Of a stretch of DNA of 64,000 nt, positions 22,925 to 36,494 are shown piece after piece. Where the stretch lies: the NCBI GenBank assembly GCA_036245805.1, contig BTRK01000006.1:50337257-50401256 (forward strand), read 5' to 3'. The first letter of the stretch is position 1, and every line of letters starts with the position of its first letter. The notes under the pieces are model-generated. The model did not search any database and was not told the origin of the DNA. It saw nothing but the letters and a program-made list of their open reading frames with translations. This stretch comes from Pristionchus mayeri. Lineage: Eukaryota; Nematoda; Chromadorea; Rhabditida; Neodiplogasteridae. A program made the translations under genes and the position numbers.

Positions 22925-25900
22925 AGAAGAAGAAGAAGGAGAAGGAGAGTAGTAATTGTGCGCGAGTCTGATATGGAAATGCGCGAGTCCATCTCTCACG
23001 CGCATATGCAAATTAGCTCGCCCCTCGAGCTGTCCCGCTCTCAGACTAATTAGGAGTAGAGCTCGAGAAACGATACCACACTCTCTTCATTCTACACACT
23101 CTCTAGACCGGTCGATTCGAGAGAGAGAGTGCGTAGAATGAAGAGAGCGTGGTATCGTTTCTAGAACTCTAATTAGGAGAGGACAGGGAAGCGTGAGAGG
23201 CGGATGCCAGATACTACAGCCTGCTCTCATTTCCTGATTAGGCTTCTCGTATGATGAGATGAAAGCGGGAGACGTGCTTTTCGTAGTTGCCGGAAAAGAA
23301 AAAAATTGCGGTTTATGAAGACTGGACATGCGTTTCTCCGAACCAGCCCAAGTTTTATGAATTGTTTGCGACAGCATACGTGTGTTCCCTCTAGGCATAT
23401 GGTTGGGAGAGCTAAGAGCATCATAGACCAGCGTACAGACTAAAGATTTCGCAGTAGACTTCCGCCTTGTTCCCCCTCCCTCTATCTAAATAATGTTTAC
23501 GTTCACGAATTTTTGGGCAATATCTAGAAACTATGTTGTGTCAATGAAGTAGGCAAATTATGATATACAATTCATTCACCGTTGTAATTGAACTTCGCAA
23601 ATTCACCCCGTTCTTCCCTTTCATTAGGCAGATGAGGGGGTGAGTAGTCTGTGTTCGTCTCTTTCCTCTTCCACCATTGCTTGCGTTTGCATCCGTTTCG
23701 AAAATTCGATTAAATTTGTTTTCGTTACTGAACACTTCCTGTTCTCTAATGATAATCATCATATCAAATCACGAGTATTGCTCGAGTGGTAAGAGCAGTC
23801 CTCCATTAGGCTCTCTCCATCTCTCCCCTGTTTGGCTGCCCAAGGCATAGTAGAGAGTGTAGCGTGAGAGCCCGAGAGAGAGAGAAGGCTGAATAGAGAG
23901 GGAATTGCGCAGAAAGGGAGAGAGTTGCGAGAGAGCGTGCGGAATTAAGAGACACAGACCAGTGGATATTGGGGGGAGAGCGCATGAAGCTGGGTGGGGG
24001 TGGCTATTGAGCGGAGGAGGAGGAGGAAGGAGAAGAGGGGGGGGAGGAGGAAGGAGAGGAGAGGAGGTTTGACCGATGTCCAGTCTCCGAGCACTCGCTC
24101 GTTACGCCGACTGTCAAGATAACCTTAGGCTTTCAGCCTGAAACAGTTTTCGTAGTTTTCGAAAATCGAGTATTTGTTTCCTCATTTGCTTCTTTCCCGG
24201 TCGGGCGCTGAGATTGTGTATAGGATGTCATGGCCGTGGTATCGCTTCTTCTACCAAAATTTGCGCTCCCTCGCTGAATTATCCATGGCCATTTTCGAGT
24301 CTCGACCGGGCGAATTATTGAGGAGTTCGAGTTGAAGCGCGTGTTCTGCTCCGTCTCTCCTCATCATTCATGCGTTCTTTCGAGAAGAGGCCCACTTCGC
24401 CCCTCTAATCCCGGTGTTCGCATTAGAAATTCGGCCCAAAGCCAGCGATTAGTTAGTCTTGGAAGGGAAAGTGATGTCAGAGTGGACAAAAGTAGTCTCT
24501 GGGTGTTGTTGTTCTCCTTTCTATGTGATATTTACTCGTAGTTGTCGCCGTTTATCCCCATTCTTAATTAGATCTCCCACTGACTTGTATTTTCATAATA
24601 TTTCTACTTGCAGTGCTTATTTAGTCTTTGCCGGGAACAAGGAGGGTAAAAATAAAAACTGTCGCCTGGGTGCGGCTGTTCCCATTGGTGCACTATATTC
24701 TTTCGAATTCGATTCCCTCGTTATTTAGATTCATTCATCTCCCTCTGCTCGTTCATTAATTTTCTAGAAAAAGTATTTTGTTTGCCATTCCGAGAAAACG
24801 GGTGAATTTAGAGGAGAAAGATATGCAGCTGTTGTCATTATTGCATGATGTTCACTCGTATTTTATCCCATTTCGCCAAAATCCTCTCCTTCATTAGATC
24901 CTGGTCTCCCTCTTCTGACCCTTTCATAATATTTCTGCTTGCATATGCGGGAAAGAGAGATGTAGTCAGGGCGAGGGAGCGAGGGGCATGGAGAGAGCGT
25001 GCGGGACAGCGTGTGGGACATTCGCCCCTTGGGTCATAATTGAGTTTGAGTGTATTACGAACGGACATCGTACGAGAATATTCTAGAAGCAGGAATCTAA
25101 GATCGCCCAGTACTTTCTTTGCACCCGCAGAGAGTGGCCATTTTTCCTGTCCTCTGATCTGTTTCTGAGTCTAGGGATCAAATTACACTATTCTTTGGTT
25201 GCACAAAAACGATGTTGTCCATTGTTAGTTACATTGGCCACACATTCACCTGAGGCTAGTTGAGGCAAGGGAAATTCGCAGATTGAGGGTGGAAACGAGG
25301 GATAGAAGTGGTGAAGCCTCGTGGAGAGAGAGAGAGGAGTAGAGTGACGACCAGAGAAATCGATGGTACATACAGCAGAGAGGAGCAATGGGATAACTGT
25401 ACGGATGAGTTTGTTGTCTGCCTCCATCTGTATACCCATTTAGTGGTCCTTACTCGTATCGAACTAGCGTCATTTCTTGATTTTTGTCGCTTTTCTTCGC
25501 GAATCTGTACGTTTTTGTTGGCTTTTTCCCTTTACCAGTCCTCAACCTCTTCAATCGGTCCTGAATTGGCTCTAATTAGCGTCATATTACGATTTTTGTC
25601 GATTTTCTTCGCGAATTTGCACGTTTATTGTTCATGTTGCTGACTTTTCGCCCTTTTGCAGTCCTCATCCTCTTCAATGTTTCCTGAACAGGCTCTCTAT
25701 TGTGTCATTTCACGATTTTTGTAGCTTTTATTCGAGAGTTTGTTCGGATTGTTGATTTTCTTGTCGTTTATTGTTACTCCGTTCTCCCGCGAGCTGGTCT
25801 CGAAGACGGGATGTACCTTTACCTTTATTTTTGCAGTCCTCATCCTCTTCCGCTCTGCTCTTCTGCGCTCGTCGCGCGCGCCAGCGACGCTGCATGCTAG

Positions 25901-27252
25901 AAGTTCTCAAAGAGGTTAGCGCCTTTTTTTTCTTTTCGAAAATCAGTTTTCTCAAAAGTACCAAAACAACACGTTATGCATCATGTAAATAACCCTTCAC
26001 TCTGGACACTCTCTCTTGTAGTTGATTTGATGCATTTCGAACACTATTCCTGACCTCAAAATAGCTAAATTGCTGGTTTCTTTCACGTGGGACTTAACGG
26101 GCGGCCATCGATAATTGAAAGACGCAGCAGCGACGCATTGAATGTGCACACGAGGTTGCATTATTTCACGGCGCGCCCCGTCTATTCTTCGGCCGCTTGG
26201 CCGTCCTCTTTCAGTCCTTCTTCTTATTCTCCTTCTTCTCCCCTCACCCGTCGGCCTCCTCCTCTTCTCCTTCCCCTTTTCTGGTGCTCTTAAGACCCGA
26301 AAGAGGGGAGGAGGGGAGGGGCGAGTAAAGGAGGCGAAAGGCGCGCGCGCTTGCACTGAGGATGAGTCGGTTCCGCTACTTGATTCAGATCACCGATTTC
26401 GAGTTTTTTTCGAATCACTTATGCCCAATTTCTGCGAAAATCTGACCCGATTCATCCTCTGATTAGCCTCATTCAAACTTCCGCACCTTTGGCCTAATTA
26501 AGGGGCACTACGAGGACTACAGTAGCAATTTAGCTCTCAGTCGAGAGCCTCTCCCTAACTTTAGCAGGCCGCAGCAATTTTCAGCCGCTCTCGCGCGCGC
26601 TCCTAGGAAAGGGCGTAAAATAGACAAATAAAGCCCGGCCATCGATCCTCGTTTCTGATGAGAGAAAGGAGGATGGGAGAAGGAGTCTCAAGAGTTGAGT
26701 GAAGGGAGGAGGAGAATCGGCTGCGGCCATCAAACTGTTATTGATGCCGTCGGCGTTGGTATTTGTCGTCCGGTCGCTCTCTCTCTCTGTCTCGCGCACA
26801 AAAATCACACTGCATTGGCTTATTTTCGCAATTATTTCGGTTTTGCGAACGTGTGATTTGTGAGATTTTACTCGATTCGTTTCAGGTCCTTGGCGAGATC
26901 AACAGTAAGCTGACCGTCGTTAATGAGGTTCAGTTTTCTCCTTTTTTCCGCATTTTGGGATTGTATTTTTTACGGTTAAAGAGCCCTAAGTAGTCCGCTT
27001 TCTGTCTCATCCTCATTACGAATCTATAGCGGGGAGTCTTTTAACTGTATTTTGACTATTTGCCGGCTCGCTCTTCAGGTAAATATCCCCGAATAAGAGA
27101 TTAAGTCCGGCTATATACAGAGAAATAAACAATTAAACACCTCTTTATAACTCTTGCAGAAGGCCGCAACGACTAATTGCGCATTTTCTGCTCAAAAAAT
27201 TGACGACTTCCTGAATTTCGAATTCACAACTTTCCAGGAACTGAACAACAGG
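22110..27252. other. Intergenic region upstream of sad-1
   Basis: About 5 kb of CT/GA-rich sequence with many incidental open frames and no conserved protein. It contains a (GA)n/(GAA)n microsatellite (about 22886-22942), a hairpin MITE (23057-23175) and a purine-rich tract (23990-24070). An acceptor-flanked stretch at 26886-26927 reads VLGEINSKLTVVNE and could be a 5' exon of sad-1 or of a short upstream gene. A repeat of cttgcag..g.cgcaacgact appears at 27153 and again at 28190, with an inverted trace near 18060. Confidence 0.45.
23057..23175. mobile_element. Hairpin MITE, reference copy of the tagagttcgagaaacgata family
   Basis: tagagctcgagaaacgatac at the left and gtatcgtttctagaactcta at the right. 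The arms continue inward as accacactctcttcattcta and tagaatgaagagagcgtggt around an accggtcgattcga loop. This is the cleanest copy in the window. Diverged copies sit in introns of the SLC17-like, sad-1, MSP and G-alpha genes. Confidence 0.75.
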
Positions 27253-30200
27253 ATGGGCGACGGTGCAACGGGCGGCGGCCGACTACAGCAGGCATTTTTT
27301 TTATTTCCTTTTTTTATCTCTCTCTCTCTCTCTAATTATCTTTACGAAATAGGAGCGTTTACTAGGCAGAATTTAGTGCTAAAAGTTCATTATTTTGCTC
27401 TCTTTTGATGGCTTCTCTCGAACTATGGCCGCATTAATGAATAATTTCATAGCATTTCCCAAGCATGATTCTGCTGTTTTCAGGCGCAGTACTGTGGCCC
27501 GTACCGTCTAGAGAAGACCCTTGGCAAAGGGCAAACGGGTCAGTTCCGCATCTATTTTCGAAACTCTTGGGTCGGTAACATTCGTCATACATGACTGCGC
27601 CATATCGAACGAGCCTCCCTCTCTCGATATCTTGTCAGTCTCCGCATCTCATCTCTTTAGCGCCTTGCCTTGTCATCACTTGTCCTTCCTCTGCTCGAGC
27701 AATGTTCTCGCTCTCCAAATCACACACTCTCTCAACTACTCTCATCGACTAGAGAGCGTGTGGTTTGGAGAGAGTCAGACGATTCCTCCTCCTCTTGCTC
27801 GGCCCTCTTTTGTCTCAGACTCTTGTCAGAAACACACACACGCACACTCGAATGCATTCTGTGGGTGTCCAACCCATCAAGGGAGGAAAGAGGAAGGGAG
27901 AAGGAGTCATTGACCCGCTCTCACTCTTCTCTCTCGAGGGCATCAGGGGGGAGGAAATCGTAGCTGTCCGTGGTGTTTCTCCCCCCTTCTCCGTTTCTTC
28001 CTCTCCGTCTCTCGGGGGAGACATAACTCAGAGTGGGAGTGGGCCAGAGCGGCCCATGGGCTGCAGAAGACGCTCCCAACTCAGGGCCAGAAAAACGCAC
28101 GAAATGAGATGGGCTTTGCATCCGAAATCCCCTGACATCACCATTAATACAGTAATGTCGGCTGCAGTAGGGTTCGGGACCAGAGAGGAACTCTTGCAGA
28201 GCGCCGCAACGACTAGTTTCGAATTTTCTACAGAAAATAATGCGATTAGACGAATTACGAAATCGCTTGCAGGTCTGGTGAAAACGGGCACTCACTGCAT
28301 ATCGGGACGCAAAGTCGCCATCAAAATCGTCAACAAGGAGAAGCTCTCCGACTCGGTGCTCCAGAAGGTGAGTCATCGTGGGTGTTGTTCATTCAGCAGC
28401 ATAGATGATTCAAAACATTGATGAGGTTTGCTCGAAAAAAGGGCTGGCAAATTGGACTCCGGTGACCGCATGCAGTTTGGAATAAAATATAGATTCTGCC
28501 ATCTCCTAAGAGGATCTCAAAGGAGTTCTTCTAGTCATAAAAGGGAGGCCACATCGAAATGTGTTATTAGTTCTGCTTGAAATCCGGCACTAGAGTAGCC
28601 AGAACGCTTTCCGAATTAGGCACGATACATTAGTTCTCGTTCTCTTTCGTGCTGCCTGGAAGCAAGGCTAAACTCGATTAGATGCTAGGAAGCGATTAGC
28701 GTCCCGCACTTCCATTTCTTCTTCCACGCTCGCCTGTTTTTGTGTCCTTGCACCCCAGTGGGATTGGATGACGACCACCCAGGACGGGGCATCGATCAGT
28801 GAAAGAGGAGCAGGAAGAGGGGCATTAGCGAGATCCCTCCTCTGCGCGGTTTCCCTCGAACCCCCTCTTTCCCTCGTCTCTCTCTTTCTTGGGAAGGAGA
28901 AGGGCTTGTTGAGTGTGAGAGCAACGCTGTTTCAGCCGGCAGGCTCTGCATAACGAATAGAATGCATAATGTTGAACAGAGATGCCTGAGAGCAACGAAA
29001 GAAATTGGGCAAGGAAATGTAGTTTCACTCGAAGGACAATCTCAGTCTGATCAGCCTAGATAGTTAAAAATAAGGAGATATGAGGACAATAAGCACGGGA
29101 TGATAACTCAACTGGCAGGTGGAGCGGGAAATCGCCATCATGAAGCTCATCGAGCACCCGCACGTGCTCCACCTCTACGATGTGTACGAAAACAAGAAAT
29201 ATCTGTGAGTTTTCCCCGAATTTCGAGTTTTCATAATTGTGCTAATTGAGACAAGAATAGTATTGTTACGAGCAGAATCGTTGAATTCGAATTCTAGAGT
29301 TTATCATGAGGTAAATTATTTGCAGATACCTCCTGCTCGAACACGTTAGCGGAGGCGAGCTGTTCGACTACCTCGTCAGAAAGGGCAGGCTCATGTCAAA
29401 GGTAGGGAAAACAATCAAAAATGTAGCCGAAAACATGCTATTGTATCCATTGCGCACTTCCTCGCATACTCTGTCCTTGTCGAAGCCTTTGTGATGTGGT
29501 AAATAAATCAGAATATACAAATAATTACAGGAAGCCCGGAAGTTTTTTCGTCAGATCATCTCCGCACTCGACTTCTGCCACGCGCACAATATATGGTGAG
29601 TTCAATTATCATTGATCAATTTTTCTTGTCGTGACTATTTATCTCTCTGTACCCACGCAATAATTCTTCCAAGATCGCAAACAACTTTTTTCAGTCATCG
29701 CGACCTCAAGCCGGAGAACCTGCTGCTCGATGAGCGAAACAACATCAAGGTTGCTACCTTCGTTCTTTGCTGTCCTAAGATATGTCACAGACTCTTCATT
29801 CTATACACTCACACGGTTCAAACGGTCTCGAGGGCGTGGAAAACGACTTTACGGCTATTTGCCTTTCAAACCCATGTTTCTGCAGGGATTTCCAGGGAAA
29901 CACTCTGCACGCTTGAGTAGCCCCTCTTTTTACAGGTCGCTGACTTCGGAATGGCCTCGCTGCAAGTGGAGGGCTCCATGCTGGAGACGAGTTGCGGCTC
30001 GCCCCACTACGCCTGCCCTGAAGTTATCAGGGTGAGCGATTTGCATCGAATTCTACATAGATAAGAGAGCTGGAACATGATAACAATCTCCCATTTATTG
30101 TACATGTCCTTTAGGGACTAGTTCTCGGAGCTATTTTTCTCCTCAATAAGAGTGTGCTTCAACTCTTTCATTGCCGACTATAGCCTAGTCTGCAGACAAG

Positions 30201-33200
30201 CGTCCAGAGCAATCGTCTGACTCTCTTCAGTTTGCACGCTCTCTCGCTGGTCAGAGAGACGAGAGAGCGTGCAAACTGAAGAGAGTCAGACGATTGCTCC
30301 CGATTCGCATCCCTGTCAAATGAGGGACGAGCAAGGCTGGAATTACGGCGCGAAATTGCAGGGAGAGAAGTACGACGGGCGCAAGGCGGATGTGTGGAGC
30401 TGCGGCGTGATTCTCTACGCCTTGTTAGTGGTGAGTTCCAGGGAAATGTGCACGAATCAAAGGCGCGTTTTCTCACTGAATTTGGCTGATTTCCGGCTCC
30501 TTGTAGTCGGGAATTTGACGAGCAAAACTGACAACTTGACTTTGAATTGTGCCATGCAGGCGATTATATAATAGCCTCAGACTATGAGAAGGTTGGGGGA
30601 AATGAGGAGTAAAACGTTTTGCCTAACTTGGTCACGATCGAAAAAGATAATTAACGACGAAGAGCGTCTGAAGACCGTCATCTTCACAGGGCGCCCTTCC
30701 CTTCGACGACGACAACCTGCGGAATCTACTCGAGAAGGTGAAGAAGGGCGTCTTCCACATTCCGCACTTCGTTCCGACCGACGTCCAGAGTCTGCTGAGA
30801 GCTATGATCGAGGTCGACCCGAACAAGCGGTACTCCTTAGCTGAGGTAAATTGCGGTTACGCTTCAAGAAAAGACGCGAATCTATCTAGATGAAATAATG
30901 TGATTGTGGATAAATTATTACCCTCTTTATTAGTATTACGGCCAAGTGAGATATAATCCGATCACTTAATACCGATTCTGCTGACGGAATAATATCGTTA
31001 CGATTTAGGTCTTCCGGCATCCGTGGGTGAAGGGATCGTCAAGAGACGAGCCCGAGCTGGAACTGCCCATGGCCCAGGTGGTGCAGGTGAGGGAAATCTT
31101 TATTCTAATTAATTAAATGTTAATTAATTATACATGTTCTTTCTTTTCATCACTGTTTTGGAATGCAAAGAAAGAGTTGCAGACCCACGTAATCCCCAAT
31201 GACGACTCGATAGACCCCGATGTGCTGCGGCATATGAACTCGCTAGGATGCTTCAAGGACAGGGAGAAGTTGGTACGAGACCTCCTCTCGGCGAAGTGAG
31301 TCCTTTCTTCTGTGGATTAGTCGCATTTTGTCGATTTTGTTGTTAATCAATGCATCATTTGGAGGCATAACACGGAGAAAATGGTGTACTTCCTTCTGCT
31401 GGATAGGAAAAGGCGGAAGCCAGCGCACGAGGACGACACTGAGGTAGGTCGTCGTTAATTCTGTATAAGTCAGACAATGAAAAGACAGTAGACAATATTT
31501 ATTTAAGCTTCAGGTGGTATACTTGTTGAGCGATGTAAGTCGTCGAGTTCTAGTTTTGAGAATAGAAATTGTGTGGTAGAACGCGTTGAATATCTGTGCT
31601 TTTTATAATTTTACGTAAGACATTTTTTTCAGTGAGCATTGTAGCGCCTCATGCGTTTAGGCATTCTCGAATCCGATGAGAGGCTATGCGAAGTATTTTG
31701 AGGTGGTGATCCGGGGCAGCGCCATTATCGCCGACCCCCCTAAGAAGCGCACGGACAGCAGTCGGCCGGGCAGATACGCAGTGGGCAGCATTGCGGACGG
31801 GAGTCCGATCAATCCGAGGAAGCAGTATGGGTTAGTTTTTCAGCCTGAAGTCTCTCTCTTTCTCTCCCACTGTCGAGCGACCTATAGTTGTGAGAGAAAG
31901 AGTGTGCATAGAATGACGAGAAATGTTATCGTTTTCCAAACTCTTCTCCGTCAGGTTTTGCCTCAATTTCGAAAACATCATGTTTGCAGTAGATATCGAT
32001 CGGGTCGCAACGCGTCCCTCGGCGGCTCGCCGAGTGGGAGTCCGCGAAGTGCGCGGGATGTCTTCACCGTCGCAACCAACCACTCGTCGCACTCTGCCAG
32101 AGGGGAGAGGAGCGAGGACAGGGAGAACTCGCGGGATGCTAGGGGACGATCGGCTACTCGGTCAGTGATTTTTTTAAAAATCTTCAGTAAAATTATTTTA
32201 AAACCGAAATCTTGCAGGAACACGAACAACTACCACTACTACACGCAGCCGGTGGATCCGGCCTGTCTTGCTGAGGCGGCGAGACACGTGCGGGCAGTCC
32301 GACAACAAGTGAGTGGAGCTTCCTGTTGTGACGAGGAGAATTCTAAGATTAACTCGTATTACAGCATACATTGTTGTGCTGTAATGCGGAAGGAAGTCTA
32401 GAATAAGAAGCATTGCGTCAGCAAAAATGGAATTATTTCTAAGCGTCATCAGAAACTTCCGGACAGCATATTTTTATGGGCTAAAAATTTTCTGGGCTAA
32501 TGTGTGTTCGAATGCGTCAGAAGAAGGGGATACTCGGTTTTTCTTGCCAAGGCTTGATAGAACTGCTTGAAATCTTCGTGCATCCAGTGAAAGGAAAAGA
32601 TGGATAGATGCTCAAATGCGTCACATTCCAGGAGCGCAACAATGGGATGGACACGTCGACGATCTCGACGGCGTCCGCGAGCCCATCGACGACGAGCGTC
32701 GCCGCCAACAGGAGCGAGAGCAGGGAACAGGCAAGTCATCATGATCTGATTGCATAGAGGAACATGGTTTCTCTAGATGAACCCGAAAGTTCTATGAGAG
32801 CTTTGCCGTAAAAATGCATCATTTCCTTCTATCTTTGTCGTTGTTCAGAACAAGTACTCCCCGCCGTCTCTGATGACCGACTCGATGGCCAGCACGGGCA
32901 TGGGCTCGACGACGTCATCGACGAACAGCTTGATATCCGGAGGTTCGTCTTTTTGAGTTCCAGCAATGTGACGATCTGTCCATTATGTAGACTCCTCGAA
33001 CTACAATTTTTCAAGATTTCGAACTTCTTTTGCTAGCTATCCATCGCAAAATGATGGTGGAAAGGCGCAGAGAACGTGAAAGACACGAATCTTGCAGGCA
33101 ACAGCAGCAATCAGCTGAACACTTCTGGTCCGTGGCGTGCGAAGATAACGTCCATCAAGAACTCCTTCCTGGGCACGCCGAGATTCCATCGACGGAAGAT

Positions 33201-36200
33201 GAGCAATGGAAGTGATAACGAGGAGAATCACATCATCGACACGTCAGAGTAAGTATTGGAATTAGTCATCATCTTTTACAAACATCCGATTTTTCTCAAA
33301 AATACGGTAAATATGTTTAGATTCAAGGTGTTGAGGATGAAGCCGACAGCTCGTTTTCTCTAGAGGTTTAAAAAAATTAAAATTGAAAGAATGATTCTTC
33401 ATTCATCTATTTCTAATTCCAGTTTGGTGAAGAAGTCCTGGTTCGGCTCGCTCACCTCCTCCATCTCCGTCGAGAGGGACGACACGCACGTCGTTCCCGT
33501 GCAAGGACGAACACTCAATGGCATCAAGGCCGAGCTCATCAGGGCATTCCTGACGGTATATTCAGTGAAAAGATGACTATGGACAACAAATTAGAAGTTC
33601 TGTAACGACTAGGGATGACAAAAACAACAGTTGACGTGAGCATATCACAAAACTGCTCAAATCAAAGAAAATGGCTCCGTCTTCAATTCTGTTTGGGATG
33701 TGGATGGGCAAAAAGTGAAGACTGGGATGAGGAATCATTCCAGATCCACGAGCTGAGCCACTCGGTCGTTGGTCAGAACTCGTTCCGCGTCGAGTACAAG
33801 CGAGGCCCGACTGCCGGAGGATCCGTATTCTCACGAGGAGTCAAAATGAATGTAATGTTGGCATACTATTAGCGGTAGTTCGAACTGTACGGGCCTTAGT
33901 AGCTTGCGTGGTACTACGCCGCGTACTGGTCGAGAACCAGAAAGATACTCTTTCGTATGGGAATAGAACGAATGCTTTAGCTTCGTGAATTGATCCAAGT
34001 TTTTTCTTCAATCACAATGGCAATAATATTTCGTTCAAGGTGGATATTCTGCCTGGGAACCAAAACGTGAATGCGCCTGGCGAGCCGCCGATGTATGTAG
34101 TGCAGTTCACACTGCTGGCAGGTGAGTAACCCATTCAATTTATAATTCATCTTATCAGGAGATAAACGCTCAGGAGAGTTGATGAGTGAAACAGAATAAA
34201 CTATTTGTATAGCTAATTCGTGAGAGAGTGCGAGTGTACCGGGATATTGGCCACGTTCCAATACGATGCCGAATTGCTGACAAGATCAAAAGAAATAGTA
34301 AAACGGAGAATGTTCAGGCCCAGTCCGACGCTTCAAGCGACTTGTTGAGCATCTGAGTGCGATTCTTCAGAATACAACGCAGCAACAACGGTGTGTTCTC
34401 GTGAATTTTACAACAAAGAACCACGAAAAGATATAAAAGCTGGTACACGGATGTCCACATTTATCTTAACGGCATGTTTCGAAATTTCCTGTTAGTAGCA
34501 TTTTACAACGTGCAAACATGGATATTATGTTTGAAAATTCTTGAAAATTGAATTGCTAGGAGTGAGCGGGCGCAGCAAGCGGCGCTGATGGTGCGGCCGC
34601 GACGCCTGTCCGACTCCTCCGTCTCCTCAGCCTGCTCCGACACCGAATCCGCCGTCTCTGTTAACGCCATCATATCGCATAATAGGGTAAGTGTTCATGA
34701 TGGTTGCCATGAAATCTAGACTCATAATCCTGGTTAATAATCAACGTAATCCATACAATTTATAATATTCGGTTGCACCCAGTCTAATAATGCTGATAAC
34801 ATGTTTGTAAAACGAGGGTTCGAACCATTATCTCTCCGCATAACGCCTAATGAAAGATCCACTCAAGTTCTCGTATAATGGCTCCATTACCCTCTTCATA
34901 TTCGACCTAATGCAATATGCGCTCTTACGACGTCCATAATGGAGTGGGTATTGCAGAAACCGGACACTTCGTACATCGATCGGCAGCATTCATCGTCCAT
35001 GCGCTCCGTCGGCTCGAATAACAGTGAGTACAATCCTCTGTTTGCCGTCCTTTCACAGGCCCTAGGTCGGATGATAACAATCGGGTGATACCTTCTTGAT
35101 GATAACTAAAATTGTAATTTGCCTGCAGTATTTTGAAATACGTTTTTTGACTGTGTGGGAATCTACTGTGAAAATACTGCTGAAGGCAAACATGATTGGT
35201 TATCATCCGGAAAGTTATCACCTAACGATGAACATCCGTCCTAGTGCAATTACAGTGCTAACCGAGACCTCTCTTCCCCTATCGCTTTTCGTACTCATTT
35301 TACTTGATTTTTCTTTGTTCTTTCAAATCTCAAGGACCCTCTCTCAGGCTGATCTTCTCCCGTCCCTGCAAACTTCAGTTTAGGCAATATATCGGTAATC
35401 GTGTGCCTGACTTTCCCGCGTGATAGCTGGAGTTTGAAATGCGGGCCACTAACTCTTCATTTTGCATTCTCTACATCGGTTGAGAGTTAATATATTGAAG
35501 AGATAGTGGCGCCGTTGCTCGGACTCTAATGCCGTGTCTGCGTAGAAGGCACTAGGTTGGATGAGAAATATGACGTCATGCCTTGTCATGCCATGTCAAT
35601 GGATGCCTGACGTCACAGTTTTCATCTATACGAGTGGGCTAATGCCGTGTCTGTGTAGAAGCATAGCGAGTTACTAGTCGTGTGCACACCAACCCAAGCA
35701 TTCTCTCTCTCTCCAATCTCGCATGTCTATTTTCTTTCTGAGTACTCTTTTGTCTAACGAACACAAGGAAGCGGCCAATATTCTGTCACCATAACCGAAT
35801 CATTTCTGGATGTTCACTCTGGTTGCAACATTTTGTAGAGACGGCGTCGAGGGCGGTATGTGACCATTAAAGTTAGAGAAATGGGCCTTCGTCTCCTCAT
35901 TTTACAAACTCTCTGACCGGTTGAGCGATCAGAGAGCGCTTAGAATGAGGAGACCGTGGTATCGTTTCTGGAACCCTACTGGTCATCGCCCGAGACTCGT
36001 TCTCTTCTAGTTTGCGGTGCCTCTATCGACGTCTCTAGGACGTCTTTTCGTGTGCTTGCGTGCGCAGAGTGCGGGGATAATGACCCCATTCTCTCCTTCT
36101 TCCAGGCATGCCCTACGTCTCTCCCGCCCCCGTCCGTCGCAATCAGACCACATCCCTTCGCGCCAACAACACCAACGGCAGTAGTAGCGCCAATCAATAC

Positions 36201-36494
36201 GTCACCTCGCAATTTCCCTTCAATCGAGCGCCCATAGTAGTGCTCAAGTCGGAGCCGACCTCGCCTAAATAGTGAGTTTTCAATATAATTATCACCAAGG
36301 AGCGTAATATATCTTCGAAGTTCTATGTTTGAACGTATTTTTGCATAATAATTGTTAATTGTAGCCAAGATCTGCTGACCCAATCGACTATATACCCCGC
36401 CAGTCGCGGGACCGATCGACCAACATCCACCGGTCCCTCCTCGCCTCGAACTGCCAACACCTTCAGCATGTTCGGTCAAGAGGACGAAGTATAG
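27253..36494 (+). CDS. sad-1: SAD-1/BRSK serine/threonine kinase
   Basis: Exons: 27253-27291 (tentative first), 27484-27538, 28273-28367, 29119-29204, 29326-29401, 29531-29595, 29695-29749, 29936-30031, 30362-30430, 30690-30845, 31009-31086, 31183-31295, 31365-31443, 31703-31830, 31990-32160, 32218-32308, 32632-32730, 32849-32942, 33098-33248, 33423-33555, 33744-33851, 34040-34121, 34318-34390, 34560-34686, 34957-35023, 36106-36271, 36365-36494. All phases close, giving about 893 residues; the C. elegans protein is about 910 from memory. Kinase domain about 20-270: GKGQTG P-loop, VAIK Lys49, HRD at 140-142, DFG at 160-162, and Thr175 in [10 protein letters not shown], the LKB1-type activation site. 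A UBA-like region, a Ser-rich linker, a KA1-like C-terminal region and the end [10 protein letters not shown] follow. SAD-1 controls neuronal polarity and presynaptic assembly. Confidence 0.93.
27697..27800. repeat. Palindromic repeat (gagtcagacgatt family) in sad-1 intron
   Basis: gagcaatgttctcgctctcc at the left, a cacactctctcaactactctc hairpin arm, and agagagtcagacgattcctc with ctcttgctc at the right. It is the closest relative of the copies upstream of the peptide genes. Confidence 0.65.
30207..30299. mobile_element. Perfect hairpin MITE (gagtcagacgatt family) in sad-1 intron 9
   Basis: gagcaatcgtctgactctct and agagagtcagacgattgctc form the outer arms; cagtttgcacgctctctcg and its reverse complement form the inner arms. 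Almost the whole 93 bases pair. Confidence 0.8.
31845..31955. repeat. Palindromic MITE copy (tagagttcgagaaacgata family) in sad-1 intron 14
   Basis: ctctctttctctcccactgt faces gtgagagaaagagtgtgcat, then agaatgacgagaaatgttat. A diverged family member between the exons ending 31830 and starting 31990. Confidence 0.5.
35060..35250. mobile_element. MITE with GGCACTAGGTCGGATGATAAC-type ends in sad-1 intron 25
   Basis: cctaggtcggatgataac at the left is matched by gttatcatccgg ... catccgtcctagtgc at the right. The arms include tgcctgcagtattttgaaat / aatactgctgaaggca. It lies in the largest intron (35024-36105). Confidence 0.65.
35890..35985. mobile_element. Palindromic MITE copy (tagagttcgagaaacgata family) in sad-1 intron 25
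   Basis: gtctcctcattttacaaact and gcgcttagaatgaggagacc form the arms around a gaccggttgagcgatcagag loop, followed by gtggtatcgtttctgga. This is the second MITE family in the same intron. Confidence 0.65.

Noticed and set aside
27765..28421. 218-codon plus-strand frame within sad-1
   Set aside because: It spans a MITE and an intron and only happens to end in the real exon at 28273-28367. The kinase exon structure explains it.
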